Shown here: one piece after another, positions 50,339 to 59,502 of the stretch
How positions within the stretch are numbered: position 1 is the stretch's first letter
Layout of the letters: every line of letters begins with the position of its first letter
Assembly (NCBI GenBank): GCA_000433255.1
Contig: HF998230.1
Coordinates: 11,477 to 75,476 of the forward strand
Direction of reading: 5' to 3'
DNA: 64,000 nucleotides
Source of the DNA: Coprobacillus sp. CAG:605
GTDB taxonomy: Bacteria > Bacillota_I > Bacilli_A > RF39 > UBA660
Translations under genes and position numbers: made by a program
Notes under the pieces: generated by a model
Databases searched by the model: none
Told to the model about the DNA's origin: nothing
Seen by the model: the letters and a program-made list of their open reading frames with translations, nothing else

Positions 50339-50898
50339 AAAAGAAAATAACTATCTTACTAATTCTTCTTGATATAATTCTTATTTTAATTAATGTTGTT
50401 AGTATAGGTATAAGCTACCAAGACAATAAAAAATATCTTTCTAGTATCGAAGTGGTTTATGATAATAACTTAAATAGTGCTAATTATAAACCTAATGATA
50501 TCGTTGGAACCATATCTCTTTCTAAAAGTTATTACTTAGTTCAAGGTCATGATAACATCTTCTATCAAAACCATGGCCCTAATAAAGAAGAAAACAATTA
50601 TGGTTCCATTTTTGTTGACTATCGCTGTAACTTGTTAGAAGATGGTGCTTGTTATATCTATTCCCATAGTTCTAACTCCTATGACTTACCCTTTAACGAA
50701 CTCTTAAAGTACCAAGATATTAATTACTTTAATAACCATAAATACATCAAGATATCATATTTTAATCATGAACTTTTATACGAAGTAGTGGCTATAACTT
50801 CAAACTATGAAGACTACCAAGGACCATATTTATACCTTCAAACTTGTAAACTAGATAAAACTGGACTGATTATTTTAGTCCTAAAAAGACTTAAGTAA
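50335..50898 (+). CDS. Sortase (class B-like)
   Basis: 187 residues with an N-terminal membrane anchor (about 5-25) and the sortase triad in order: His111 in YIYSHSS, Cys171 in LYLQTC and Arg185 in LVLKR. The helix FNELLKYQDINYFNNHKYI is in the place of the class B insertion. It would join surface proteins to the wall or to each other. It is translationally coupled to the MucBP protein. A candidate substrate in the window is the dockerin protein with NPDTG (7992). Confidence 0.82.
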   Translation: MKKKITILLILLDIILILINVVSIGISYQDNKKYLSSIEVVYDNNLNSANYKPNDIVGTISLSKSYYLVQGHDNIFYQNHGPNKEENNYGSIFVDYRCNLLEDGACYIYSHSSNSYDLPFNELLKYQDINYFNNHKYIKISYFNHELLYEVVAITSNYEDYQGPYLYLQTCKLDKTGLIILVLKRLK

Positions 50899-50950
50899 TT
50901 GTACTTCTAATATTTTTTTGCTATACTATTAGTGTTAGGTAGGTAATATT

Positions 50951-51619
50951 ATGATAACAGATTTAAATCCCAATAGAGGTAAAAATCCCAATGAAACATA
51001 TGGTAAAAGAGCTTATGATGTTCATACAGCAGCCTTTTTAGCTGAAAATAGTGTTAGAAGTGAGGGTGCCAAAACCACTCGCAATGTCAAAGCTCAAAGA
51101 AAGCCCAAAAAAACAAGTGACTTTGCTCGCCTAGTTTTAGCAGGCCTTGGCGCCATAGCAATTCTAGGTGTATTCAAAAAAGATGCCATTGTAAGAAAAA
51201 TTGAACTAAATAAAGCAAACCGCTATATGCATGAAGAAATGATTGACGTCTTAGAAGAAAATGCCTGTGGCTTAATCGCTACCCCTAAATCAATCGGCAT
51301 CACATCAACTGAAAAAGAAATCTTAGACGGCGTTGCTCAAAGTTTAGAAGATAGAGGTTTCACCGAAGACGAAATGTATTATGCGATATACGCAACCTGT
51401 GGAGAAGAAGATTTAGCAAAAATGGTTTGCAATGGTGGTTATGATGGCATTAGAGGATACATGGAAGATAAACATTTTATTCAAGATTATCACGCATCTT
51501 ACAACATGTTTGAAAATAACGTTGAAGTAGGCTATGTTGAAAACGTCAATAAATTAAAAAATGAAAAGTTAGAAAATCAAAATACTCTAAGTACGGAAGA
51601 AAGTGGCAGGGCATTATAA
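50951..51619 (+). CDS. Unrecognised protein with one membrane segment
   Basis: 222 residues. Residues 1-55 are polar and basic, 58-75 a hydrophobic segment (FARLVLAGLGAIAILGVF), and the rest soluble and acidic with possible helical repeats (TEKEILDGVAQSLEDRGFTE, then EDEMYYAIYATCGEEDLAKM). No family recognised. GGTAGGTAAT lies before the ATG. The stop overlaps the next ATG by one base. Confidence 0.6.
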   Translation: MITDLNPNRGKNPNETYGKRAYDVHTAAFLAENSVRSEGAKTTRNVKAQRKPKKTSDFARLVLAGLGAIAILGVFKKDAIVRKIELNKANRYMHEEMIDVLEENACGLIATPKSIGITSTEKEILDGVAQSLEDRGFTEDEMYYAIYATCGEEDLAKMVCNGGYDGIRGYMEDKHFIQDYHASYNMFENNVEVGYVENVNKLKNEKLENQNTLSTEESGRAL

Positions 51620-51822
51620 TGATTAACGTTGAATTTTACCCTATAGATCATAAAATATATCTAGTTTTACAACGCCGAAATTACAATAATGTAAGCTATG
51701 TCTTTCTAGGTAATGAAATGGATAACACTGACTTCATGATTAGAAAAGAAATTAATGGTAATCTAGAACCATTAGAAACCATGGATGAATTATATGAAAT
51801 AGCACCTTTATTTATAAATTAG
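51619..51822 (+). CDS. Small unrecognised protein
   Basis: 67 residues, beta-rich: VEFYPIDHKIYLVLQRRN, VSYVFLGNEMDNTDFMI. No family named. It is coupled to the preceding gene (TAATG overlap). A terminator begins inside its last codons. Confidence 0.6.
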   Translation: MINVEFYPIDHKIYLVLQRRNYNNVSYVFLGNEMDNTDFMIRKEINGNLEPLETMDELYEIAPLFIN

Positions 51823-51833
51823 GGTGCTTTTTT
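51801..51833 (+). terminator. Terminator of the 50951-51822 pair
   Basis: AGCACC/GGTGCT stem enclosing the stop codon, then six T. Confidence 0.75.
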
Positions 51834-51880
51834 CCTGTACTTTTGCTATAATCTTAATTAGAGAGGAGTTTATATTTTAT

Positions 51881-52879
51881 ATGAAATTTACAAATTTAGA
51901 AGTTAGAAATGTTAAAACAAAACATCGCAATAACGTTCTAATTAGTATCTTTATACTTATTCTAGGACTAGCTATATTACTTTGGGGGATTATTAAAGAA
52001 GAAAGAGCCTATGAACAAGCTCTAGATATGAATACTATAATTGAAAATAGTAATGACAAAGAAGGCAAAATTACTTATATTAATGTTCAAAGTAAGCCAT
52101 ATTTATTCGCTGTAAGCTCTGATACAACGGATGCTTATTATATTGTAAGTGATGATAAATACATGTATATTGCTTACTTAAGTAAGGATACTTTCAATAA
52201 GTTAAATGTTGATAGTATTGAATCTGCCCCAATAAGATTAGAAGGAATTACCAAAAATATTACTAGTGATATCAAATCACTTGCTCTAGATACTATAAAC
52301 GAATATCGTACTGATGATAATAAAATTGCTACTAACGACTTTGCTTCTTACTTTGGCACTATCTATTTAGACGCTGTTAATAATGATACTATGCCTTTAC
52401 TTCAAATAATTATAGGACTTTCCTTTACTCTAGTAGGACTTATTATGACCATTATATGCCTAATTAAAAGTATTAGATTTAATCTTGCTCTAAAAAGACT
52501 ATCTAGTGACGAAATATCTCTATTAGATAATGAAATGAACTCTAAAGAATCATTTTTCTATGAACGTGCTAATCTTTATTTAACACCTAATTATTGTATT
52601 AACTTAGATGGTACTTTTAAAGCCATAAAATATAGTGATATTATTTGGATGTATTCTATTACTCAAAGAGTTAATTTTATTAAAATATCTAACAGTATTA
52701 TGATAGCAACCCTAACTAAGAAATATAATATTGCATCCCTAGATACTATAACTCGTGCTAGTAAAGAAGTATACGAAGAAATATATAAAACAATTCTAAG
52801 TAAAAATGCCAATATGTTAGTAGGATACTCCAAGTCATCAATCAAAAAATATAAAGAAATAACTAAGGAAAATGCCTAA
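51881..52879 (+). CDS. Unrecognised two-segment membrane protein
   Basis: 332 residues: a membrane segment near 20-38, about 130 outward residues, a second segment near 185-207, and a ~125-residue cytoplasmic domain with a PH-like beta pattern (YERANLYLTPNYCINLDG, IKYSDIIWMYSI, ISNSIMIATLTKKYN). The PH-like reading is tentative. Start at ATG 51881 with GAGAGGAG upstream; TATAAT at 51847-51852. Confidence 0.6.
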   Translation: MKFTNLEVRNVKTKHRNNVLISIFILILGLAILLWGIIKEERAYEQALDMNTIIENSNDKEGKITYINVQSKPYLFAVSSDTTDAYYIVSDDKYMYIAYLSKDTFNKLNVDSIESAPIRLEGITKNITSDIKSLALDTINEYRTDDNKIATNDFASYFGTIYLDAVNNDTMPLLQIIIGLSFTLVGLIMTIICLIKSIRFNLALKRLSSDEISLLDNEMNSKESFFYERANLYLTPNYCINLDGTFKAIKYSDIIWMYSITQRVNFIKISNSIMIATLTKKYNIASLDTITRASKEVYEEIYKTILSKNANMLVGYSKSSIKKYKEITKENA

Positions 52880-52937
52880 ATACCTGTAAAGAGTTGTAAA
52901 ACTATAGTCAAAATAGACATGACATTTTACATAAAAG

Positions 52938-52967
52938 CTAAGAAATTATGAAAATTCTTAGTTTTTT
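52938..52967 (+). terminator. Terminator after the 51881 gene
   Basis: CTAAGAA/TTCTTAG with ten-base loop and six T. Confidence 0.8.
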
Positions 52968-53066
52968 CTTGATTTTAAAAGCAAAGATATGCTAACCTTT
53001 AATATGTAAGGACAATAAGCCTTATACCCAAATTATTTTATTAAATAGAGAGAGGATGTATTAATT

Positions 53067-53339
53067 ATGGGAAAAACTGAATTAGTTGAATTAATTGCTG
53101 CTAAAGCTGGATTAACAAAAGCTGACGCTGCTAGAGCATTAGATGCTTGCTTAGAAGGAATTGTTGAAGGACTTAAAAAAGAAGGAAAAGTTTCATTAGT
53201 AGGATTTGGAACATTCTCAGCTAAAGAAAGAGCTGCTAGAGAAGGTATCAACCCATTAACTAAAGAACCATTAAAAATTCCTGCTAAAACTGTTGCTTCA
53301 TTCAAAGCTGGAAGCAAACTAAAAGACGCTTTAAACTAA
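53067..53339 (+). CDS. hup: HU-type nucleoid protein
   Basis: 90 residues of the HU/IHF family: MGKTELVELIAAKAGLTKAD, then VSLVGFGTFSAKERAAREG and the DNA-binding arm INPLTKEPLKIPAKTVASFK. It bends and packs DNA as a dimer. AGAGAGGATG is the ribosome site; codon use (GCT, GGA, AAA) suggests high expression. It ends with a strong terminator. Confidence 0.96.
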   Translation: MGKTELVELIAAKAGLTKADAARALDACLEGIVEGLKKEGKVSLVGFGTFSAKERAAREGINPLTKEPLKIPAKTVASFKAGSKLKDALN

Positions 53340-53354
53340 TAAAAGTGTAAACTA

Positions 53355-53378
53355 AGATGCCAAGTTGCATCTTTTTTT
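53355..53378 (+). terminator. Terminator of hup
   Basis: AGATGC/GCATCT stem, six-base loop, seven T; flanked by a second complementary pair, AAAGTG/CACTTT. Confidence 0.9.
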
Positions 53379-53512
53379 GCACTTTTTTTAAAAAAGTTGT
53401 TAGAAAAAAAAGAAAATCAAGGATCTACCGGTAATATATATAATTGAGAGGAGGTAAAAAATCCACCGTTGCTTCATCTTAAAAGAATAATCATGGGTTA
53501 GTAAAAATAAAA

Positions 53513-53526
53513 CGAACGAACGTATC
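53513..53526 (+). promoter_or_regulatory. Putative LexA/DinR (SOS) box of recA
   Basis: CGAACGAACGTATC fits the Bacillus SOS consensus CGAACRNRYGTTYC with one mismatch, and lies eight bases before the recA -35 box. Confidence 0.7.
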
Positions 53527-53534
53527 AAAAAATC

Positions 53535-53563
53535 TTGACACCCAAAAATTTGTTTGGTACAAT
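53535..53563 (+). promoter_or_regulatory. Promoter of recA
   Basis: TTGACA, 17-base spacer, TACAAT, then TAGGAGG before ATG 53587. Between hup and this promoter an AGGAGG (about 53451) has no clear reading frame behind it. Confidence 0.85.
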
Positions 53564-53586
53564 CTAGTAGTAAGTAGGAGGTTATC

Positions 53587-54633
53587 ATGAAAATTACAAA
53601 AGAAGAAAAGGATAAAGATAAGGCGTTGGAACAAGTACTAGCCGATATTGAAAAACAATTCGGTAAAGGTGCTATTATGAAACTAGGTGGTGAAGAACAC
53701 CTAAATATTGAAGTTACTCCTAGTGGCTCATTATCATTAGATATAGCTTTAGGAGTAGGTGGATACCCTAAAGGAAGAATAATTGAAATCTATGGCCCTG
53801 AATCAAGTGGTAAAACAACCTTTGCCCTTCAAGCAATTGCTGAAGTACAAAAACGTGGTGGACGTGCAGCTTTTATTGATGCTGAACATGCTCTAGACCC
53901 AGTATATGCAAAAAACCTAGGCGTTAACATTAATGAATTACTATTAAGTCAACCAGATACGGGGGAACAAGCCCTAGAAATCTGTGAAGCTTTAGTCCGT
54001 AGTGAAGCTGTTAATATCGTTGTTATTGACTCCGTAGCGGCTCTTGTACCTCAAGCAGAAATCGAAGGCGAAATGGGAGATTCACATGTAGGGTTACAAG
54101 CTAGACTTATGTCCCAGGCTTTAAGAAAACTATCAGGAACTATCAATAAAACCAAAACTACCGCAATATTTATTAACCAATTAAGAGAAAAAGTAGGCGT
54201 CATGTTTGGAAATCCTGAAACAACCCCTGGTGGTAGGGCTTTAAAATTCTATTCGAGCATTCGCCTAGATATTAGAAGAGCTGAACAAATTAAAGACGGC
54301 GATAAAATTGTTGGTAATCGCACTAACATCAAAGTTGTTAAAAACAAAGTGGCACCACCATTTAAAACCGCATCAGTTGATATTATGTATGGTAGTGGAA
54401 TCTCACATGAAGGCGAATTAGTTGACTTAGCAAGCGATATCGATATTATCGAAAAAAGTGGCGCATGGTACTCATATAATGGAGAAAAAATTGGCCAAGG
54501 TAAAGAAAATGCTAAAGCTTACCTAAGAAACAACCCAGAGTTTGCTAAACAAATTGAAGAACAAATAAGAGAACATTATAATTTCAATGATGTCAAGGAT
54601 AAGAAAAAAGAAAAAGAAACTAAAGAAAAATAG
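53587..54633 (+). CDS. recA: Recombinase RecA
   Basis: 348 residues. Walker [10 protein letters not shown], Walker [10 protein letters not shown], the DNA-binding loop regions around [14 protein letters not shown] and [17 protein letters not shown], and an acidic/Lys-rich tail. It drives strand exchange and triggers LexA self-cleavage. Regulation by LexA is suggested by the box upstream. The terminator overlaps the last codons. Confidence 0.97.
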   Translation: MKITKEEKDKDKALEQVLADIEKQFGKGAIMKLGGEEHLNIEVTPSGSLSLDIALGVGGYPKGRIIEIYGPESSGKTTFALQAIAEVQKRGGRAAFIDAEHALDPVYAKNLGVNINELLLSQPDTGEQALEICEALVRSEAVNIVVIDSVAALVPQAEIEGEMGDSHVGLQARLMSQALRKLSGTINKTKTTAIFINQLREKVGVMFGNPETTPGGRALKFYSSIRLDIRRAEQIKDGDKIVGNRTNIKVVKNKVAPPFKTASVDIMYGSGISHEGELVDLASDIDIIEKSGAWYSYNGEKIGQGKENAKAYLRNNPEFAKQIEEQIREHYNFNDVKDKKKEKETKEK

Positions 54634-54642
54634 TTTCTTTTT
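54611..54642 (+). terminator. Terminator of recA
   Basis: AAAAAGAAACT/AGTTTCTTTTT, an 11-bp stem whose left arm is coding sequence of recA. Confidence 0.85.
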
Positions 54643-54692
54643 CCTTAATTTATGCTAAAATAATCTAGTGTTAAGAAATGGGGGAGATAAGT

Positions 54693-56603
54693 GTGTTAGT
54701 AGTTAAAAATAAAAAGAAAAAACACCACTATATTTTAGCCCTCGTTTTATTTTTCATTATTATTCTAATTTCTTTTGGTATTTTTGCTTGGGCTTATATA
54801 GTCTACAATGCCCCAAACTTTAATAAAGAAAACTTATATAATAAAGAATCAACCATCATTCTTTCAAAAAATAACAATACCATTGCTCGTCTTGGTAATG
54901 AAAATAGAGAATTAGTTACTTATAAAGACTTACCTCAAACTTTAATTGATGCCATAGTAGCCACCGAAGATGCGAGATTTTTTCAACATAATGGCTTTGA
55001 TGCCATGCGCTTTTTAAAAGCCTCTATTGGTCAATTAAAGGGCGATACCACCGCTGGTGGTGCCTCAACCATAACCATGCAAATATCAAAAAATGCCTAT
55101 ACTTCTAACGAATCTAATGGTATTGAAGGCATCATTCGTAAATTTACAGACATCTACATATCTATGTTTAAGTTAGAAAGAACTTACTCTAAAGAAGAAC
55201 TCTTAGAATTCTATGTTAATTTTCCATATCTTGGTTCTAACTGTTATGGAGTTGAAACGGCCTCCCTAAATTACTTTGGTAAACACGTTAACGACTTAAC
55301 CTTATCTGAATCAGCCCTAATTGCTGGTTTATTTAACGCTCCATCAGACTATGATCCTAGACAAAACCCAGAAAATGCTACCAAACGTCGAAATGAAGTA
55401 TTAAAATTAATGTATAAACATGGTTATATTACCGAAACTCAATTTAATGATGAACTAGATATTTCCCTGGATTCTTTATTAATTAAAAAGCCTGATACCA
55501 ATACTAAGTATCAAGGTTTTATCGATACCGTTGTCGAAGAGGTAATTAAAGATACAGGGCTTAATCCTTATACTGTACCTATGGTTATAAAAACCACTTT
55601 AGATGAAAATGTTCAAGACGCTATCGATAATGTTATGAATAATAAGAAGAACTTTAAAGATGATATTATTCAGGCTGGTCTTGCCATTACAAGTACAGAT
55701 GATGGTAGTATCCTAGGTATTGGAGCTGGACGTAAACGTACAGGTGCTAGACAATATAACTATGCTACCATGGCCCACCGTCAACCCGGTTCAGCCATAA
55801 AACCCTTTATGGATTATGGCCCATACTTTGAATACACCGATGCCACTCCAAACACCCTCATTCTAGATGCTCCATACACTTATACTAATGGTACCAATAT
55901 CTTTAATGCTGCTCGTGATTACAAAGGCTTTATAACCGCTAAACAAGCCCTAGCTGAATCCCGTAACATCCCCGCTTTAAAAGTGTTTCAAAGTGTTGAT
56001 AGACAAAAAATTGCTAATTATGTCCATTCCTTTGGTATCGACTATGGCCAAAACCTTTATGAATCCGCATCTATTGGGGCCTTTGATGGTGTAACGGCCT
56101 TAGAAATGTCAGCAGCCTATGGTGCCTATGCAAGGGGAGGCTATTATATCGAACCATATTCCTATACCCAAATTACTTACCGTGATAATGGTGAGATATA
56201 CGTTAAAACAACTAAAAAAACTAAAGTTTGTAGTAAAAAAACTGCTAAATACATTAATGATATCTTAGTCAGTGCGGCTAGTGAATACCACAATCTAGGT
56301 ACCTTAGAAATTGGTTCTACCCAAGCGGCTGCTAAAACCGGAACCACAACAATTGATAGCAAAATAATCAAAGCCCTTGACTTAAACGAATCAGCTATTA
56401 TGGACTCTTGGGCTTGCATCTATACTAGAGAATACAGCATTGGCCTTTGGTATGGATATGATACCATAAGCCAAAGTAACTACATGGTACCTCTAGACGG
56501 AACCCTAGGACGCCGTCGTATCATAAAAAAACTCGTTAAACAACTATTTACGACTAACTCTAACCTCATAACTAGCGATGAATCCTTCACTTTAGACGAC
56601 TAA
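54693..56603 (+). CDS. Class A penicillin-binding protein (PBP1A type)
   Basis: About 636 residues: a short cytoplasmic start, membrane segment (about 15-37), GT51 glycosyltransferase (EDARFFQHNGFD, GGASTITMQISKN, KEELLEFYVN) and transpeptidase with S-A-I-K in RQPGSAIKPF, S-R-N in AESRNIPAL and K-T-G in AAKTGTT. It builds and crosslinks peptidoglycan. I prefer the GTG start at 54693, with GGGGGAG seven bases upstream; an in-frame ATG at 54678 precedes that site. No C-terminal PASTA or Fn3 extension. Confidence 0.92.
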   Translation: MLVVKNKKKKHHYILALVLFFIIILISFGIFAWAYIVYNAPNFNKENLYNKESTIILSKNNNTIARLGNENRELVTYKDLPQTLIDAIVATEDARFFQHNGFDAMRFLKASIGQLKGDTTAGGASTITMQISKNAYTSNESNGIEGIIRKFTDIYISMFKLERTYSKEELLEFYVNFPYLGSNCYGVETASLNYFGKHVNDLTLSESALIAGLFNAPSDYDPRQNPENATKRRNEVLKLMYKHGYITETQFNDELDISLDSLLIKKPDTNTKYQGFIDTVVEEVIKDTGLNPYTVPMVIKTTLDENVQDAIDNVMNNKKNFKDDIIQAGLAITSTDDGSILGIGAGRKRTGARQYNYATMAHRQPGSAIKPFMDYGPYFEYTDATPNTLILDAPYTYTNGTNIFNAARDYKGFITAKQALAESRNIPALKVFQSVDRQKIANYVHSFGIDYGQNLYESASIGAFDGVTALEMSAAYGAYARGGYYIEPYSYTQITYRDNGEIYVKTTKKTKVCSKKTAKYINDILVSAASEYHNLGTLEIGSTQAAAKTGTTTIDSKIIKALDLNESAIMDSWACIYTREYSIGLWYGYDTISQSNYMVPLDGTLGRRRIIKKLVKQLFTTNSNLITSDESFTLDD

Positions 56604-56628
56604 ACAAGTTACAAGCTAACTTGTTTTT
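56602..56628 (+). terminator. Terminator of the PBP gene
   Basis: AAACAAGTT/AACTTGTTT with seven-base loop and T-run; starts inside the stop codon. Confidence 0.85.
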
Positions 56629-56651
56629 AAATACCTCCAAAAAATTTTCCA

Positions 56652-56680
56652 TTGCTAAATTAAGAAAAGTTCTTTATAAT
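56652..56680 (+). promoter_or_regulatory. Promoter of rny
   Basis: TTGCTA, 17-base spacer, TATAAT; transcript start predicted near 56687. Confidence 0.8.
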
Positions 56681-56685
56681 AAAAT

Positions 56686-56703
56686 TATAGATGCAAATCT
56701 ATA
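56686..56703 (+). promoter_or_regulatory. 5'-end hairpin of the rny mRNA
   Basis: TATAGAT-GCAA-ATCTATA: a seven-bp stem with a GNRA tetraloop at the predicted 5' end of the transcript, then GGAGAT and ATG 56720. A structured 5' end shields mRNA from RNase J, and from 5'-end-sensing decay generally, so this may stabilise or autoregulate the mRNA of the RNase. Confidence 0.6.
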
Positions 56704-56719
56704 AGAAAAGGAGATAATT

Positions 56720-58288
56720 ATGGTATATGGTACAGAACCCATAAATTTTCCCATTATTATTGCACTTATCTTTGGAACTTTTTTAGGAATACTTATAGTA
56801 ATGATTATAAATATACTTAAGAAAAAAAGACTAGAAGAAAAAGCTAGTAAATTAATTAATGACGCTATTCGCGAAGCTGAAAAAAGAAAACGCGATAGCA
56901 TGATGGAGCTTAAAGAAGAATCTTATCGTCTTAAACAAGAAACCGATAAAGAAGTTAAAGAACGTAAACAAGAACTAAAAGAACAAGAAGAAAGATTACT
57001 TCAAAGAGAATCCAGTCTTGATAAAAGAGAAGAACTCCTTCAAGCAAGATCCAATAACCTTGATAAAAAAGATGATGATTTATTAGCTAAACAAAAAGAG
57101 TTACAAGAAAAAGACATGAAAATGGAGGAAATATTAAAAAGCGAATTAGAACGCTTAGAAGAAATAAGTAAATTCAGTAAAGAAAAAGCTCATGACGAAA
57201 TCATGAAACGTGTTAGTAACGACATGGCTTTAGAAATTGCTGATTATATTAAAACAGAGGAAGCAGAAGCAAAATTAGTTGCTCATGAAAAAGCTAAAAA
57301 CTTAATAGTTAATGCTATGCAAAGATACGCTAATGATGTAACTAGTGAACAAACTACTAGTACAATTAACTTACCTAATGATGAAATGAAAGGAAGACTA
57401 ATTGGTAGGGAAGGTAGAAATATTAGAACGATTGAATCAGTAACTGGTGTTGATTTAATTATTGACGACACTCCTGAAACTATTGTTGTATCCTCATTTG
57501 ATCCATTGCGTCGTGAAATAGCTAAAATTACGATTGAAACTTTAATTAAAGATGGTCGTATTCATCCAGCTAGAATTGAAGAATTATACGAAAAAGTATG
57601 TAACGATATGAATACGAAGATTACGGAAATAGGTAATAATGCCATCTATGAACTAGGACTTACTAAAGTTGATCCTGAATTAGTAAACCTAATTGGTAAA
57701 TTAAACTTTAGAACTAGTTATGGTCAAAATGCCCTAAAACATTCCATCGAAGTTGGCCATTTATGTGGCCTTATGGCTGCAGAACTTGGTGAAAACGTTA
57801 TGCTTGCCCGTCGGGCAGGATTGCTTCATGATATTGGTAAAGCCATAGATTACGAGATTGAAGGATCTCATGTAGAACTTGGTGTTAAAATAGCTAAAAA
57901 ATACCATGAAGATAAAACCGTTATTAATGCCATCGCCTCTCACCATGGAGATACCGCACAAGAAAGCATTATTGCCGTTTTAGTTCAAGTAGCGGATACC
58001 TTATCAGCAGCTCGTCCTGGTGCTCGTAATGATTCATTAGAAAATTACGTTAAACGTCTAGAACAACTAGAAGCCATTGGTAATTCTTTTGAAGGTGTTG
58101 AAAAAACATATGCAATGCAAGCGGGAAGAGAAGTTAGAGTTATGGTTAAACCAGACGAAGTTACAGATGCTAAATCATTTAAAATTGCCCGTGATATGAA
58201 AGAAAAAATCGAAGCCGAAATGCAATATCCTGGCACCATTAAAATTACAGTTATAAGAGAAACTAGAGCGCAAGAAGAAGCAAAATAG
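56720..58288 (+). CDS. rny: Endoribonuclease Y
   Basis: 522 residues: membrane anchor (about 11-30), long coiled coil (about 35-160), KH domain (MKGRLIGREGRNIRTIES) and HD domain (LLHDIGKAIDYEIEGSHVEL with later ASHHGD). RNase Y starts mRNA decay at the membrane in Firmicutes. All catalytic residues are present. It has its own promoter and a hairpin leader. Confidence 0.97.
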   Translation: MVYGTEPINFPIIIALIFGTFLGILIVMIINILKKKRLEEKASKLINDAIREAEKRKRDSMMELKEESYRLKQETDKEVKERKQELKEQEERLLQRESSLDKREELLQARSNNLDKKDDDLLAKQKELQEKDMKMEEILKSELERLEEISKFSKEKAHDEIMKRVSNDMALEIADYIKTEEAEAKLVAHEKAKNLIVNAMQRYANDVTSEQTTSTINLPNDEMKGRLIGREGRNIRTIESVTGVDLIIDDTPETIVVSSFDPLRREIAKITIETLIKDGRIHPARIEELYEKVCNDMNTKITEIGNNAIYELGLTKVDPELVNLIGKLNFRTSYGQNALKHSIEVGHLCGLMAAELGENVMLARRAGLLHDIGKAIDYEIEGSHVELGVKIAKKYHEDKTVINAIASHHGDTAQESIIAVLVQVADTLSAARPGARNDSLENYVKRLEQLEAIGNSFEGVEKTYAMQAGREVRVMVKPDEVTDAKSFKIARDMKEKIEAEMQYPGTIKITVIRETRAQEEAK

Positions 58289-58299
58289 TTTCTTTTTTT
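58258..58299 (+). terminator. Terminator of rny
   Basis: AGAAACTA (coding) pairs with TAGTTTCT, followed by a T-rich run; the loop is about 20 bases. Confidence 0.6.
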
Positions 58300-58334
58300 C
58301 TTTCTCTAGTGTATAATAAACTTGTGAGGTAACT

Positions 58335-59417
58335 ATGAAAAAAGGAATCCTAAGAATACTACTTTTAATCATTGGACTAATACTTTTAATAAGTGCTTAT
58401 GCCCTAAATAAATATAACTTACTAAGAACAATCTTACTTATAATTGGTCTAATATTATTAGTCACCCAAAGTGTTTTAGAACGTAATCATAAATTTATCT
58501 TTGCTATTTTATTTACTTTAATCTATCTTGGCTTTGCCATAACTATTGATTACATCGTTGTAAAAACATTCCATAAAACACCCGTTCTAACCCTTAACAT
58601 CCTAACTACTGGTAATGTTAAAATATATAACTCCTTTGGTTACCGTGTTTGGCAATGTGATACCTCTAAAGAAGAATATATCGTTGACCCCCTAAATAAA
58701 CTAGGATACTTCTGCAGTACCGACAATATGAATACCATTAATATCAATGTTATATCTAAAGAACTAGTTAATAACTTTAAAAAATACCAAAATACTTTTA
58801 TCAAACTAGATGGCAAGGTAAGTAGTATCGTGGGTAATGAATATTTTACTTTAAATCCTTATACAATCGATAATAATAATCTAAATAACCAAGTAACTTT
58901 CCAAGATAACTTAACTCTTCAAGTATATAATAATGACCTATCAAAAAACATCAGTGAGTACCGCGTTTATGATAATATAACTTTCATTGGTCGTATTAAC
59001 TCCATTGAAGAGCAGAATAGTAAGTACACCATTAAAATAACCGATACATTAATTACGAATAAAGATATAGGTGATTTTACTATTGATGTAACCTTAAATG
59101 ACGCTTGTAACTTAGATAAACAATACCTTACCAAGGTCGATAGTGATACCATCTATACCAGCTGTCTAAAAAATGTCTTAATAAACTATGATAATGGCTC
59201 GTCTTATGAACTACTTTATGCCTTAGAAAATCGTAATATCTTATGGAATGATTTCTTATCTAAAGCTAGTAACTATGAAACTTTAACGCAATATAGTAAA
59301 TTTACTTTTTCTAAGTTCGATGTTATAAAATGTAATAACAACGACTTTATAATTAGTAATAAAAATAGTAATCTAGATAATATTTGTACCATGTCTACTG
59401 ATACCGGTTCAGTTTAG
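58335..59417 (+). CDS. Unrecognised membrane protein
   Basis: 360 residues: three hydrophobic segments in the first ~80 residues, then a large outward domain rich in Asn/Thr/Tyr with five Cys. The middle (about 145-240) has a pattern of short strands (FIKLDGKVSSIVGNEYFTL, YRVYDNITFIGRINSI) that could be an OB-like fold; this is tentative. TATAAT lies at 58312-58317, only 17 bases before the ATG, with GTGAGG between. Confidence 0.6.
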   Translation: MKKGILRILLLIIGLILLISAYALNKYNLLRTILLIIGLILLVTQSVLERNHKFIFAILFTLIYLGFAITIDYIVVKTFHKTPVLTLNILTTGNVKIYNSFGYRVWQCDTSKEEYIVDPLNKLGYFCSTDNMNTININVISKELVNNFKKYQNTFIKLDGKVSSIVGNEYFTLNPYTIDNNNLNNQVTFQDNLTLQVYNNDLSKNISEYRVYDNITFIGRINSIEEQNSKYTIKITDTLITNKDIGDFTIDVTLNDACNLDKQYLTKVDSDTIYTSCLKNVLINYDNGSSYELLYALENRNILWNDFLSKASNYETLTQYSKFTFSKFDVIKCNNNDFIISNKNSNLDNICTMSTDTGSV

Positions 59418-59439
59418 TCCATACTTTTACTAGAACCAA

Positions 59440-59468
59440 TTGACATCAGTACTCCGCATCGGTATAAT
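59440..59468 (+). promoter_or_regulatory. Consensus promoter of the 59503 gene
   Basis: Perfect TTGACA and TATAAT with a 17-base spacer, the strongest promoter match in the window. Confidence 0.92.
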
Positions 59469-59502
59469 AAAAGTATCTTTTAAAAATACATGGAGGATTT
59501 GA

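Noticed and set aside
53400..53588. 62-codon minus-strand frame upstream of recA
   Set aside because: It covers the recA promoter and SOS box and has no ribosome site.
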